Below the pieces are notes generated by a model. The model was not told where the DNA came from. It ran no database searches and worked only from the letters and a program-made list of their open reading frames with translations. The position numbers and the translations under genes were made by a program. A DNA stretch of 64,000 nt, from NCBI RefSeq assembly GCF_002887595.1, contig NZ_PEBU01000003.1, positions 62,001 to 126,000 of the forward strand, written 5' to 3'. The stretch comes from Bowmanella denitrificans (GTDB lineage: Bacteria; Pseudomonadota; Gammaproteobacteria; Enterobacterales; Alteromonadaceae). This document shows, in pieces, positions 46,452 through 55,674 of this stretch. Each line of letters starts with the position of its first letter. Position 1 is the first letter of the stretch.

Positions 46452-46841
46452 ATGATAGAAATCCAAGCCATGTTTCCGGTGATGGTCACCGGCGACCTGA
46501 CCAGCATTAAAACCTTTTACCAAAGCGTGTTTGGTTTCGAAGCGGTATTCTTTGATTCCGCCTTCTATTTACACCTGTTACATCCAGGCACTGGCATACA
46601 GTTAGGCTTTATGTTGCCAGAGCTGGCCAATCAGCCGGACTTCCTGCATCCCATGATGCAAACACAGGGCTATGTCATTTCATTGGAAGTGCAAGACGCT
46701 GCCGCCGCCTTTGAACAGGCCAAGCAAATGCAGTTGAATATTGCCATGGAACTGAAAGAAGAGCCCTGGGGCCAGATTCATTTTATGCTCACCGATCCGG
46801 GTGGCTTTAAGGTGGATGTGGTACAACACCTGGCACAGTAG
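46452..46841 (+). CDS. VOC-superfamily (glyoxalase/bleomycin-resistance-like) protein
   Basis: 129 residues from the ATG at 46452, with AGGAGA at ideal spacing. The two beta-alpha-beta-beta-beta modules of the VOC fold are visible: MFPVMVTGDLTSIKTFYQSVFGFEAVFFD and, after the linker, the MLTDPGGFKVDVVQ end. Such proteins bind a small ligand or metal as dimers; the function here is not predictable. It is probably regulated by the AraC gene directly upstream. Confidence 0.88.
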   Translation: MIEIQAMFPVMVTGDLTSIKTFYQSVFGFEAVFFDSAFYLHLLHPGTGIQLGFMLPELANQPDFLHPMMQTQGYVISLEVQDAAAAFEQAKQMQLNIAMELKEEPWGQIHFMLTDPGGFKVDVVQHLAQ

Positions 46842-46909
46842 GACTATTTATTTTTATCTAAACGGTCAACAAAGGCTATAGTCATGGCATCACCATATTG
46901 GAGTGCAAG

Positions 46910-47404
46910 ATGCGCAGACTAATTGCCATACTTGTGGCAGGGCTGGCAGCCCTGCCGCTGTTTGTCCATTCCTCTACTCCCCCCGTAGAGAAGCAAAGTA
47001 GTCAGCTTCGCCCTGGCATGCACCCTAGTTGGGACTTAGATAAAGACGGTATCAATGATTGCGAAAAGGACGGCAGTTGCGATCACAGTGTTGATTACAC
47101 TGAGCCCAGAACTATCAACCCATCATTTGACTGCAACAAAGCCATACAAGGTACCAGTGAAGGAATAATATGCAGCGATGCTGAACTTGCCTTACTGGAT
47201 AAGCAATTGGCCGATGTCTATCAGGCAGCCTGGCGTCAGGCTAAAAAGCCCAGCAGAAATACGCTGCGCGCTATGCAAAGAGGCTGGCTAAAAGGCCGGG
47301 ATGAATGCTGGAAAGACCCGGACAGACGCGACTGCATTAAACAAGCCTATCAAAACCGAATTCAAGAATTGCAGCAAATGTCGGCTGACAGCACACAAAA
47401 GTAA
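46910..47404 (+). CDS. Exported LprI/DUF1311-like protein
   Basis: 164 residues from the ATG at 46910, with GGAG 6 nt upstream; a TTG four codons before is possible but unlikely. A signal peptide spans about 1-22. A short acidic stretch, DLDKDGINDCEKDGSC, resembles a calcium-binding thrombospondin-type-3-like loop. The C-terminal half has PSFDCNKAIQGTSEGIICSDAELALLDKQLADVYQAA and LRAMQRGWLKGRDECWK, the LprI (DUF1311) pattern. Family members include lysozyme inhibitors, so a periplasmic protective role is possible. Confidence 0.85.
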   Translation: MRRLIAILVAGLAALPLFVHSSTPPVEKQSSQLRPGMHPSWDLDKDGINDCEKDGSCDHSVDYTEPRTINPSFDCNKAIQGTSEGIICSDAELALLDKQLADVYQAAWRQAKKPSRNTLRAMQRGWLKGRDECWKDPDRRDCIKQAYQNRIQELQQMSADSTQK

Positions 47405-47508
47405 ACAAGCTGTTGCCAAGCCTTCTGCATTTGGTAAATTGTCACAAGGATGGATGAAATATAACCACAACAAGTAACACGGAATATTGTTCAATTTTCG
47501 GGGGACTT

Positions 47509-49143
47509 ATGTTTAGTTCTGTTAGTTTACGCGCCAAAATCATTGCGTTTGCCGTCACGATTTTTCTGTCTTTGCTGGCAGTTTCTTTTATTGGCTTGCA
47601 GGTACTGCGTATTGCCAGTGAAGAAGACAATATAGCCAGAATCAATCAGTTAATGAAAAGCACCGTCAACGTTATCCAGCAGTTTGAACAGATGGTAACC
47701 TCAGGTGCCATTAACGAAGATCAAGCAAAACGCCTGGCCACCCAAATTCTGCGTGAAAATAAGTACCACGATTCTGAATACGTGTATGTGGTGGATGCTG
47801 ACTTGAACTTTGTCGCCACCCCCCATGACCCGCAATTACATGGCACCAGCTTTAATGATTTCACCGATGCGCAGGGCAAAAGTATCGGCCAGATGGTGAA
47901 GAATCTGGTTGGAAGTCGCACAGGTGAGATACTCACCTATAACTGGAATTCAGAACGTGAGGGGGAAGTGGTGGATCTCACGTCGGTGGTGCAGAAAACC
48001 CCCAAATGGGGTTGGTATGTGGGCACCGGCATTAGCTACAAAGAAGTGGATCAGCGCTATTGGGATACCGCTATCTGGTTGGTTGGGTTATCTGTGGTGA
48101 TTGCGGTCGCGCTGGCCGCAGCCCTGGCACGTTTTGGCTTTGGCATAAGCCATGCCCTTGGCGGTGAAATCCAACAAGTGCGCGAGTCTGTTATGCGGGT
48201 CTCCAAAGGCGATTTGCGACTGGCGCAAAATGTCGGTCAGGTGCCAAGAGACAGTATTCTCGGTGCAGTATTATATATGCAGACGAAATTGCAGGAAGTG
48301 GTGCAAAGCATCAAGTCAGCGGCCAGCAGCCTGCAAAGTCAAAGCAAGGATTCACAATCACGTTTTGAGGAACTGGACAAGCTGACACATACGCTCAACA
48401 GCCAGGCCCAACGGGTTGCAACCAGCATTGGTGAATTGACCCATTCTGCCCAGCAAGTGGCAGAACAATCTGATCTCACCTCACAGTCTGTCAGTACGGC
48501 TGAAAATCAGGGTAAACAGGCCAATGAGCTTACCGCTCAGTCTACCGCCACTATCGCCCTGCTGGAGCGTCAAATTGAGCAGGCTGGCAGCAATATCCAG
48601 GTACTGGAAGATGAAGTCAGTCAGATTGCCAGTGTCTTGTCTGTGATTCAGGGCATAGCCGAACAGACCAATCTGCTGGCCTTAAACGCCGCCATAGAAG
48701 CCGCCAGGGCGGGGGAACAGGGCCGGGGTTTTGCCGTGGTTGCCGATGAAGTCAGGCAACTGGCCCAGCGCACGCAGGCCAGTACCGGCGAAATTCAGCA
48801 AACTATCGGAAAACTGCAAACCGCCACCAAAGAGGCCAAGTCTTCCGTCAATGCCAGTATCGACACCAGTGAACAGGCGGTAAAACATGCCACCCAGGTG
48901 TCTGAGCAGTTGGTCAATATTGGTCAGTCCCTGAGCGCGATTATGGGAATGAGTCAGCATATCGCCGAAGCCGCAGACACCCAGCTCAAAGCCGGACAAA
49001 GCACCAGTAACCGGGTGGATGAAATAGCAGGTATTGCACAAAACAGCGCAAACTTATCGCAGCAGGCGCACCAGGCCACCGATCAAATTAAAGAACTCAT
49101 TGTGCAACTTGATGGCGAGGTAGAAAAATTCCGCCTGGATTAA
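47509..49143 (+). CDS. Methyl-accepting chemotaxis protein with single Cache sensor
   Basis: 544 residues. TM1 is at about 10-32. The periplasmic sCache domain spans about 35-185 ([43 protein letters not shown]). TM2 is at about 187-208. A HAMP-like segment follows, then the long coiled-coil signalling domain with the highly conserved tip [38 protein letters not shown] around 382-420. There is no C-terminal pentapeptide for CheR/CheB docking. The ligand is unknown; Cache sensors of this kind often bind organic acids. GGGGGA precedes the ATG. Confidence 0.95.
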   Translation: MFSSVSLRAKIIAFAVTIFLSLLAVSFIGLQVLRIASEEDNIARINQLMKSTVNVIQQFEQMVTSGAINEDQAKRLATQILRENKYHDSEYVYVVDADLNFVATPHDPQLHGTSFNDFTDAQGKSIGQMVKNLVGSRTGEILTYNWNSEREGEVVDLTSVVQKTPKWGWYVGTGISYKEVDQRYWDTAIWLVGLSVVIAVALAAALARFGFGISHALGGEIQQVRESVMRVSKGDLRLAQNVGQVPRDSILGAVLYMQTKLQEVVQSIKSAASSLQSQSKDSQSRFEELDKLTHTLNSQAQRVATSIGELTHSAQQVAEQSDLTSQSVSTAENQGKQANELTAQSTATIALLERQIEQAGSNIQVLEDEVSQIASVLSVIQGIAEQTNLLALNAAIEAARAGEQGRGFAVVADEVRQLAQRTQASTGEIQQTIGKLQTATKEAKSSVNASIDTSEQAVKHATQVSEQLVNIGQSLSAIMGMSQHIAEAADTQLKAGQSTSNRVDEIAGIAQNSANLSQQAHQATDQIKELIVQLDGEVEKFRLD

Positions 49144-49159
49144 TCCCTTATCAGACATT

Positions 49160-49187
49160 GAGGCTGTCATCTCAGTGATGCAGCCTC
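49160..49187. terminator. Hairpin between the converging MCP and yaeR genes
   Basis: GAGGCTG (49160-49166) pairs with CAGCCTC (49181-49187), with an inner CATC/GATG stem. On the plus strand TATATTT follows. It lies 17 nt after the MCP stop and overlaps the yaeR stop codon, consistent with a terminator. Confidence 0.6.
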
Positions 49188-49570
49188 TATATTTCATACA
49201 GTTCTAAAGGCAGGCCATCAGGGTCGGCAAAAAAAGTAAAACGGCGACCGGTATATTCATCCACCCGCACAGCTTCCACTTCTATATCTTGCTCCGTCAG
49301 ATGAGCAATCACGTCATCAAGCCTGGCCACAGCAAAAGCCAGATGACGCAACCCACAGGCTTCCGGGCGACTGGGTCTGGCAGGCGGCTCAGGGAATGAA
49401 AACAGTTCCAGTTGTCCGCCATCCGGCAGGGCCAAGTCCAGCTTCCAGGAATCCCGCTGCGGACGATAATGTTCCGCTATAACCGACAAGCCCAAAACCT
49501 GACAATAGAAGTGTTTGGATTTGGCATAATCAGAGCAGATTATCGCCACATGATGAATTTTAAGTAGCAT
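49187..49570 (-). CDS. yaeR: VOC-superfamily protein YaeR (GloA2-like)
   Basis: 127 residues from the ATG at 49570; the frame opens 12 codons earlier without family-like residues. It matches E. coli YaeR almost word for word in HHVAIICSDYAKSKHFYCQVLG, RPSRPEACGLRHLAF and GRRFTFFADPDGLPLELYE. The family is glyoxalase I-like, with likely metal ligands in the His and Glu positions of those segments, but a physiological substrate is not established. It is a single gene converging with the MCP gene. Confidence 0.93.
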   Translation of the reverse strand: MLLKIHHVAIICSDYAKSKHFYCQVLGLSVIAEHYRPQRDSWKLDLALPDGGQLELFSFPEPPARPSRPEACGLRHLAFAVARLDDVIAHLTEQDIEVEAVRVDEYTGRRFTFFADPDGLPLELYEI

Positions 49571-49771
49571 AAATATCGCCTTTACGCCTATTGCTGAGCG
49601 AAGCATCCTAGCACGATTACTGTCGAATCGTTTTACATTCCTTTCCCCTGCTTTTACAAATTAAGCTCTAACTTATTGTTTTACATAACCTTTCAAAGTG
49701 GTTCATTTTTTGCTCATTTAATTTGTCAGCCTTGCTGACTCCATTCAATACAATCTAAAAGGCAATCTAAG

Positions 49772-50536
49772 ATGAAGATGAAAGTATTAATTCTCACCTT
49801 AGGGATAGCCGCAGGCTCTGCTAATGCAAGTCTGCTCACAAACACTTCAGGATTGGGGTTTGATGTCACGTCCGTTGGTGCCACTACTGTAGGCGGTGTA
49901 GTGGTAGATTTACTCGGCAATAACGGTACCCATGTTGTTAGCCAACTCGCTGCCAGCGCATTATTTGATGGTTTCTTTGATGATGGGACGCCGGTTGCCT
50001 ACCGGGGTAACCCTGGAACCATTGGCATACAAACAGGATTTGACGCCGCTGTACTGGCTTCTCTGGGAGGCGGTTTATCCGGTGCATCCTTTCGATTTAC
50101 CCTTTATGACGGTGATACCGGTCCAGGTAATTTCGATGAGGACGCCAACTTTCTATTGGTCAATGGATTAGAGTTTGGCAACTGGAGCGACGTAAACGCT
50201 GAGCAAACCAATGGTTCGGGTACGGTAACCGGCCCTCAAAGCGGGGGAGGCTTTCGGGATTCCATCCTTGATACAGGTTGGTTTACCAGTATCGATGCTG
50301 GTTTGCTCGCTTCTTTGTATACCAGCTTACTGAGCACCAACGAGCTGCTCTTCCAATTGCGTGACGACGACAATGTCTACGACAATTTTTTTGATTTTAC
50401 CCAAGGGCTGGACCAAAACCTGATCGATGTAGGTCAAGGCCCAATCACTCAGCCTGGGGGGCAGATCCCCGAGCCACTTCCACTCACCTTGATGACCTTA
50501 GGTATGGCGATACTCGGTTTCCTGCGAAACAGGTAA
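49772..50536 (+). CDS. PEP-CTERM sorted exported protein (first of a tandem pair)
   Basis: 254 residues. A signal peptide of about 1-19 (ends GSANA) is followed by a Gly/Asp/Asn-rich, cysteine-free body of unknown fold. The C-terminus is IPEPLPLTLMTLGMAILGFLRNR: a PEP motif, one membrane helix and basic residues, the sorting signal cut by exosortase. The mature protein should be exported and probably associated with exopolysaccharide. No exosortase is in this window. Its neighbour at 50785 is a full-length paralogue. A terminator follows. Confidence 0.9.
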   Translation: MKMKVLILTLGIAAGSANASLLTNTSGLGFDVTSVGATTVGGVVVDLLGNNGTHVVSQLAASALFDGFFDDGTPVAYRGNPGTIGIQTGFDAAVLASLGGGLSGASFRFTLYDGDTGPGNFDEDANFLLVNGLEFGNWSDVNAEQTNGSGTVTGPQSGGGFRDSILDTGWFTSIDAGLLASLYTSLLSTNELLFQLRDDDNVYDNFFDFTQGLDQNLIDVGQGPITQPGGQIPEPLPLTLMTLGMAILGFLRNR

Positions 50537-50548
50537 ATATAGATACCT

Positions 50549-50574
50549 GGGCCCTGTCTGTAGGGCCCGCTTTT
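50549..50574 (+). terminator. Intrinsic terminator after the first PEP-CTERM gene
   Basis: GGGCCCT (50549-50555) pairs perfectly with AGGGCCC (50562-50568) around a 6-nt loop, then GCTTTTATT. It lies 12 nt downstream of the stop, so the two PEP-CTERM genes are separately transcribed. Confidence 0.88.
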
Positions 50575-50784
50575 ATTCATACCTCGCTCGTTATATTGAA
50601 TTCACCAGGATGATTGCCATTCAGCACTGAGTGTCTGATTTATTTACATAATCAATCACTTAGCACAACAAGAATGCGTAAAAAATTGATATTAAACGAA
50701 TTTAATTTTGGCCCGCTAGTTGCTTACGTCCGACAGCCACAATCTTTGGCTGTTTATTTCATAGGATTTGAGAAGGTAGTAAAA

Positions 50785-51555
50785 ATGAAGTTGAAAGGTT
50801 TGATTCTCACGTTGGGTATGCTCGCAGGTGCTGCCAACGCAAGTTTGTTAACTGACACGTCGGGACTAGGTTTGGATGTTACCGCACTGGGCGCATCTAC
50901 CGTTGGGGGGGTAGTCGTTGATTTGCTCGGTACCAATGGTTCACATGTTGTCAGCCAATTGGCTGCCAGTGAGCTGTTTGTGGGTTTCTTTAATACCGGA
51001 ACCCCTGACGCTTATCAAGGCAATCCAGGTACTATTGGTGTGCAAAGCGGTTTTACCTCTTCAGTATTAGACTCTCTGGGCGGTGGTCTGGCGGGCGCGT
51101 CTTTCCGTTTCACCTTACATGACGGCGATACTGCCTCTGGTAATTTTGATTACAACGCCAACTTCCTGCTGGTAAATGGTGTTGAGTTTGGCAACTGGAG
51201 TAATATTAACGCTGAACAAACCGATGGAAACGGTAATGTAACCGGTGCACAAAGCGGCGGCGGTTTCCGCGACAATATCCTTGACACAGGTTGGTTTACC
51301 AGCACGGATAGCGGTCTGTTAGCTTCACTGTATAGCAGCTTGCAAAGCACCAATGAGCTATTGTTCCAATTACGTGATGACAGCAATGAGTATGACAACC
51401 ATTTTGACTTCACCCGTGGATTGGATCAAAGCATGATCGATGTAGGTCAAGGCCCAATCACTCAGCCGGGTGGTCAGGTACCAGAGCCTGCGCCACTAAC
51501 AGTAATAGCATTAGGTATGGCCCTGCTGGGGCTGCTGCGCAGCAGAAAAGCCTGA
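50785..51555 (+). CDS. PEP-CTERM sorted exported protein (second of a tandem pair)
   Basis: 256 residues from the ATG at 50785, with AAGG upstream; the frame is open a further 57 codons, but the signal peptide (MKLKGLILTLGMLAGAANA) fixes the start. The body is colinear with the 49772 protein, sharing GGVVVDLLG, THVVSQLAAS-type and GGGFRD-ILDTGWFTS segments; by eye well over two thirds of residues are identical. The C-terminus VPEPAPLTVIALGMALLGLLRSRKA is a PEP-CTERM signal. The pair looks like a recent tandem duplication, with differences scattered along the body. Confidence 0.9.
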   Translation: MKLKGLILTLGMLAGAANASLLTDTSGLGLDVTALGASTVGGVVVDLLGTNGSHVVSQLAASELFVGFFNTGTPDAYQGNPGTIGVQSGFTSSVLDSLGGGLAGASFRFTLHDGDTASGNFDYNANFLLVNGVEFGNWSNINAEQTDGNGNVTGAQSGGGFRDNILDTGWFTSTDSGLLASLYSSLQSTNELLFQLRDDSNEYDNHFDFTRGLDQSMIDVGQGPITQPGGQVPEPAPLTVIALGMALLGLLRSRKA

Positions 51556-51567
51556 TACAAAGCAGTG

Positions 51568-51596
51568 AATGCCAGTCAGTTATGCTGACTGGCATT
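51568..51596. terminator. Perfect 12-bp stem hairpin between converging genes
   Basis: AATGCCAGTCAG (51568-51579) and CTGACTGGCATT (51585-51596) with a 5-nt loop, between the PEP-CTERM stop (51555) and the aminopeptidase stop (51617). There is no strong T-run on either side, so termination may be weak or the hairpin may protect 3' ends. Confidence 0.6.
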
Positions 51597-51616
51597 GCTA
51601 TGCTGTCACTGGTTAA

Positions 51617-53521
51617 TCAATTAAAGTACCCTTCATTAGCCTTAACCGTCAGTGGGTGATAACCACTTTTGGCCTGCTCAAAGGCTTGTTTACCAAAGGC
51701 TTTACCCTGTTCTGTTTTCGACAAGGCCTGATACAGTGGCTTAACCAGTTTGTTACGGCCAATATGTAGCAGGTAATCGTGCAAACGGCCAAAAGCCGGT
51801 TCATACCAGTTATTAACAGCCATCAACAACCAGCTATGGGCTATCTCGTTATTGCCCGCCTGGGTCAGGTTAAATGCCTTATCCAATTCAGCCATTTGCT
51901 GGGCGCTCAGCGACTCTGGCATATTGTTCAGAAAATGCAGCCACTGATGGGTATTCCAGTCCTGGGTGTCAATCTTATCGGCGGGCAGCTCCCCGGACAG
52001 CCAATTGTCTCTGGCCGCATCGACTTTGGTAAAGGCATCAGAATGCGCCATGGGTGCGCCTTGCGGAACGCCCGGTTCAAAAATCCACTGCTGAATGCGC
52101 TTGGCATCCAGTTTGTCACCATGGGTTTTAAGCAGCGTGTCATTGAGATAGGCAACAAACTGATCGGTGGTAATACTTTCAAAGGCAAAGTGCTCGAAGT
52201 AGCCCATCAGGAATTGATCGAACGCATCACGTCCCACCTTTTGCTCCAGCTCGCGGGCGAACAAGGCACCTTTTTCGTAAGGGATATCAGAAAACACCGC
52301 ATCCGGATCGCGACCGCGCAGATCAATAGCCAGTAATTGATCCTGTGCCGGCAAGCTGGCAAGGTCTGCCTCTAAAGATTGCTGGCCCAATACAAATTCC
52401 ATTTGCTCACGCTCTGGGCCATAAATCATTTCCATAATCCGGTAGGTCAGATAGGTGGTGAACCCCTCATTCAACCACAGATCACGCCAGGTGGCATTAG
52501 TCACCGTATTACCAGACCAGGAATGCGCCAGCTCATGGGCAATCAGTGAGACCAGACTCTTATCACCGGCAATCACGGTGGGAGTGATAAAGGACAAACG
52601 TGGGTTTTCCATACCACCAAATGGGAAGGACGGCGGCAGAATCAGTAAGTCGTAGCGATCCCAGCGATACTGGCCGAATTTCTTTTCGGTCACTTCCAGC
52701 ATGGCTTCGGTGTCTTCAAACTCTTTCGCAGCCGCATCCAGCATGGCAGGTTCTGCATACACACCGGTGCGCTTACCCATGGGTTTAAATGCCAAATCGC
52801 CAACGGCCAGGGCAATCAGATATGAAGGAATGGGCTGCGGCATAGAGAAATGGTATTCACCGTCCCGCTCGGTATCCGGATCGTTGGAAGCACTCATCAC
52901 CGCCAGCAAATCCGCCGGAGTGCGAATGGTGGCCTGGTAGGTCATTCGAACTTGTGGAGAGTCTTGCAGCGGGATAAAACTACGGGCATGAATTGCCTGA
53001 GCCTGAGTAAACAAGAAGGGGTGCTGCTTGCCGGCAGTTTGCTCCGGCGTCAGCCACTGCACGCCAGAGGCATCCGGTGACGTATGATAAGTGACCGTCA
53101 CCACATCAATATCAGCAGGCACCTCAATCTTCAGCGCAGCACCAAGATGCGGATCAGCAGCGGCCAAGCTGAAGGGAATGTCTTTGCCCATAGCCGTAAC
53201 CCGTTCAATGGTCAGATCTCTGGTGTCCAGCACCAGGGTCGAGGCTTTAGGTTCGACACGCTCAAACTGAATACTGGCGTCACCGGAAATAACCTGAGTC
53301 GCAAAGTTCACATCCAGATCCAGGTCCAGGTGTTTTACTTTTAACTGTTCTGGATTGGCAAATGAATGGTAGTCCTTACCTGCCAGCATTTCTGTTGTTG
53401 CCGACGCAACCGCTGCGCTGTCACCGGCCTGATGCTCTGATTTAACGTTTTGCTGGGGGGCCGGATTACAGGCACTGAGGCTGAGCCCAAGCAAGACAAC
53501 TGAGGCAATTCTGAATTCCAT
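51617..53521 (-). CDS. M1-family aminopeptidase lipoprotein (leukotriene A4 hydrolase-like)
   Basis: 634 residues. A lipoprotein signal peptide ends at the lipobox LSAC with Cys18. The N-terminal beta domain (about 55-245) leads to the catalytic domain with the substrate motif FGGMENP (301-307), the zinc motif HELAHSW (329-335) and the third ligand in NEGF (E352). The C-terminal helical domain is like that of LTA4 hydrolases. It would be an envelope-anchored zinc aminopeptidase clipping N-terminal residues from peptides. All catalytic residues are present. It is divergent from the miniprotein at 53609. Confidence 0.95.
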   Translation of the reverse strand: MEFRIASVVLLGLSLSACNPAPQQNVKSEHQAGDSAAVASATTEMLAGKDYHSFANPEQLKVKHLDLDLDVNFATQVISGDASIQFERVEPKASTLVLDTRDLTIERVTAMGKDIPFSLAAADPHLGAALKIEVPADIDVVTVTYHTSPDASGVQWLTPEQTAGKQHPFLFTQAQAIHARSFIPLQDSPQVRMTYQATIRTPADLLAVMSASNDPDTERDGEYHFSMPQPIPSYLIALAVGDLAFKPMGKRTGVYAEPAMLDAAAKEFEDTEAMLEVTEKKFGQYRWDRYDLLILPPSFPFGGMENPRLSFITPTVIAGDKSLVSLIAHELAHSWSGNTVTNATWRDLWLNEGFTTYLTYRIMEMIYGPEREQMEFVLGQQSLEADLASLPAQDQLLAIDLRGRDPDAVFSDIPYEKGALFARELEQKVGRDAFDQFLMGYFEHFAFESITTDQFVAYLNDTLLKTHGDKLDAKRIQQWIFEPGVPQGAPMAHSDAFTKVDAARDNWLSGELPADKIDTQDWNTHQWLHFLNNMPESLSAQQMAELDKAFNLTQAGNNEIAHSWLLMAVNNWYEPAFGRLHDYLLHIGRNKLVKPLYQALSKTEQGKAFGKQAFEQAKSGYHPLTVKANEGYFN

Positions 53522-53608
53522 CGAGGTTCCTTGTAGTTATAATTGCCCCGATTGTGGCATATTTATGTCAGGGTCCAAAGTGCCGTGGCATAACAATGGG
53601 ATGAATGG

Positions 53609-53782
53609 ATGACCGTTTTATATATTCTTGGTGGATTATTTCTGGCACTGGTGATACTGATCCCGTTACTGGAACGCTCACGTCACCGCTTTTCACCCGA
53701 GCAGGTGGCCAAAATGAGCCGCTGGATCTGGCCACTGATGATAATCCTGGCGGTTGTGCAGTTGATTCGTTATTTAGTCTGA
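53609..53782 (+). CDS. 57-residue membrane miniprotein
   Basis: The ATG at 53609 opens a 57-codon frame ending at the TGA at 53780-53782. The product has two hydrophobic helices, MTVLYILGGLFLALVILIPL and WPLMIILAVVQLIRYL, joined by a basic loop (LERSRHRFSPEQVAKMSR). This regular hairpin topology, with positives inside, is unlikely by chance. I do not recognise the family. It lies divergent to the aminopeptidase gene, and its last codons overlap the convergent 508-residue protein gene by 13 nt. Confidence 0.7.
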   Translation: MTVLYILGGLFLALVILIPLLERSRHRFSPEQVAKMSRWIWPLMIILAVVQLIRYLV

Positions 53783-55296
53783 CCATCCAGTTGCTTAAAA
53801 GCTGCTTGTAATTCACCGGCTTCTGCCAACAGCGGCAGGTTGGCCCTCAGCCATAGTCCCAGCCGGTATAGCGCTACCACCACACCCAGCCAGTTAATCA
53901 GCATGTTGGCCAGTGACATTATTTGCCGGATAAGGGCGATCAGTTGCACCAGCACTTGTCCCCCCAGTGCCATGGACTGGATATTTAATTGCATGGTGTT
54001 AAATAGACATGCTATCTGAGTGCTGTTCGGCAGTGGATTGAATATCAAATCCAAATCAAAATCCCGTTGCTTGAAAATCATCAGTGACTGGCGGTCCGAC
54101 AGTTGCAATGGATTATCCTGCCAGTAATGCCAGCCTCGGGCGGATATCTCTATCAGCGCTTTAAATTCTGCGTAGATCTCGCTGGCACCTTTGTGCAGTA
54201 GCCGGGCCAGGTTAATAAACCACTGTTTAGCCCTGTCCAGCACCTGACGCAGTAGCGCACCAAACCAGCGTAGCAAGCGCTTGACCCCATCCACAATCCT
54301 GGCCCCCAGACTCTTATAGCCTGTCTCCAGCTTGTGGCGCTGATGACTATCGGCCATGACCGCATCCAGTTGCTCTGCAGGCAATGGCGGATCATCCGAC
54401 AAAATTTGCCGGCTTTTATGGAAAAACCAGGCCCCTAATTGAATTGCATGGGTATTGGCGATGGGCAGTTGCCGGTCTTTAGCAAATTGTTTCAGCGCCC
54501 AATACAACGTGCCTTTTGCGTGGCCGTCATGGGGGCCATCGGCCTTAAAGTTACCAGGCCTTACCGGATACCCCATCAACCACAACTCCACCAATGCCAG
54601 ATTTCCGACAAAGCGTCGTCTAAGTGCTTTCGCCTGAGGGGCTGCCATGGGCAGCAGCGGATGTCCGCCAGATAGCCTGAATCCCTCTCCGTCAAAAGGT
54701 AACAGGGCTATCAGCTCTTGGTGGGCAAACAGTAATCTGAGCAAGGGCCGGTTCCAGCCGCTGTCCAATGGTTCAGCGGACAAAGCATACCAGGCAACCA
54801 GGCGGGTGAAATCTTCCAATGCCTGATGCAGGCGTTTTTGCAGCTTTGTATCCTGATCGCTTGGCAACTCTGCAAAGGGCGGCGCTGTTTTGCACAAGCC
54901 ATAGCTGAATAACCTTAGCTGTACTGCCCGGCGAAAGGCTGGATTAGCCGGGTCCCAGGTTTCCACCTGAGTATCAGAATCAAACGCCGCCAGAGATTTA
55001 AGCGCCTGCCAGCTCAGATTGTCCAGCACGCCATCGGCAGTTAAGCCCACTTCTTGCTGAAAGCGCATCAGCCCCTGAATAAAATCACTATCAGCCTGCT
55101 GTTTCTGCGTATCCCGTTTCAGGTAGCCAAGCAGCCACAGCCAGGTGCGGGCAATACCCAGCCATGGGGCTTTTTGCAGATCGCTGTCCTGGCCGGCCAG
55201 ATGCAGATGCCCGTCATCTGGTAGTGCATCCAGCGTAACGCCCAACAGGCTGAAGTCACCCTGCTCCATCTGCCTGAGCTGCGCGGGCCCCAGCAT
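53770..55296 (-). CDS. Protein with peptidoglycan-binding-like segment, third gene of the patatin operon
   Basis: 508 residues. Around 71-100, FIQGLMRFQQEVGLTADGVLDNLSWQAL fits the PG_binding_1 fold (Q-x-x-x-GL-x-x-DG-x-x-x-x-x-x-x-AL). A weaker similar stretch, GTLYWALKQFAKDRQLP, lies near 265. The C-terminal half has amphipathic and hydrophobic helices (about 360-385, 455-495), so it may contact or span a membrane. The start is ATG at 55296, 5 nt after the previous stop, with AGGA upstream. The overall family is unrecognised. Its place as the last gene of the patatin operon suggests a cell-wall-anchoring or delivery role (inference). Confidence 0.78.
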   Translation of the reverse strand: MLGPAQLRQMEQGDFSLLGVTLDALPDDGHLHLAGQDSDLQKAPWLGIARTWLWLLGYLKRDTQKQQADSDFIQGLMRFQQEVGLTADGVLDNLSWQALKSLAAFDSDTQVETWDPANPAFRRAVQLRLFSYGLCKTAPPFAELPSDQDTKLQKRLHQALEDFTRLVAWYALSAEPLDSGWNRPLLRLLFAHQELIALLPFDGEGFRLSGGHPLLPMAAPQAKALRRRFVGNLALVELWLMGYPVRPGNFKADGPHDGHAKGTLYWALKQFAKDRQLPIANTHAIQLGAWFFHKSRQILSDDPPLPAEQLDAVMADSHQRHKLETGYKSLGARIVDGVKRLLRWFGALLRQVLDRAKQWFINLARLLHKGASEIYAEFKALIEISARGWHYWQDNPLQLSDRQSLMIFKQRDFDLDLIFNPLPNSTQIACLFNTMQLNIQSMALGGQVLVQLIALIRQIMSLANMLINWLGVVVALYRLGLWLRANLPLLAEAGELQAAFKQLDGQTK

Positions 55297-55301
55297 GCTG
55301 T

Positions 55302-55661
55302 TCAGTCCTGATTGGGATCGATGCTAATTTTGCCCACCGCCTCACGAATTGCCGAAGCAAACAGGTTAAACGTGACTTCACGACTACGCTGTGAGGCCTG
55401 TACCGCACTTTGGTGAGCGTTGTGCAATTTCTCATTGATCTCCTGATCACTGGAAATGAACTGATTAACATCACCGTCCAGATTAATGGTGGTCAGCCCC
55501 ACCAGTTTTAGCTGGCCATTCTGGCGCGCCAGATTGAGCATTTCCTCGGCATTTTCACCGCTAATCTGCGCATCAATATTACCCGTATAAGTGCGCACAT
55601 TCAGTTGCGACAAATCTTTAATACCATTGCCGATACTTTTCAATGCGGATGCAAAACTCAT
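55302..55661 (-). CDS. 119-residue protein of unknown function, second gene of the patatin operon
   Basis: I do not recognise it. It begins MSFASALKSIGNGIKDLSQLNVRTYTGNID, then has a helix/strand region (AEEMLNLARQNGQLKLVGLTTINLDGD) and a helical C-terminus (INEKLHNAHQSAVQASQRSREVTF). There is no signal peptide and no membrane segment, so it is likely cytoplasmic. Gaps to its neighbours are 13 nt (patatin) and 5 nt (508-residue protein), so the three genes are translated together. An adaptor or immunity-like role is conceivable but unsupported. Confidence 0.75.
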   Translation of the reverse strand: MSFASALKSIGNGIKDLSQLNVRTYTGNIDAQISGENAEEMLNLARQNGQLKLVGLTTINLDGDVNQFISSDQEINEKLHNAHQSAVQASQRSREVTFNLFASAIREAVGKISIDPNQD

Positions 55662-55674
55662 GGCTAATCTCCTG

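Noticed and set aside
53568-53816. 82-codon minus-strand frame antisense to the miniprotein
   Set aside because: No ribosome-binding site or domain; composition is low-complexity Ser/Pro/Val, while the plus-strand frame encodes two clean membrane helices.
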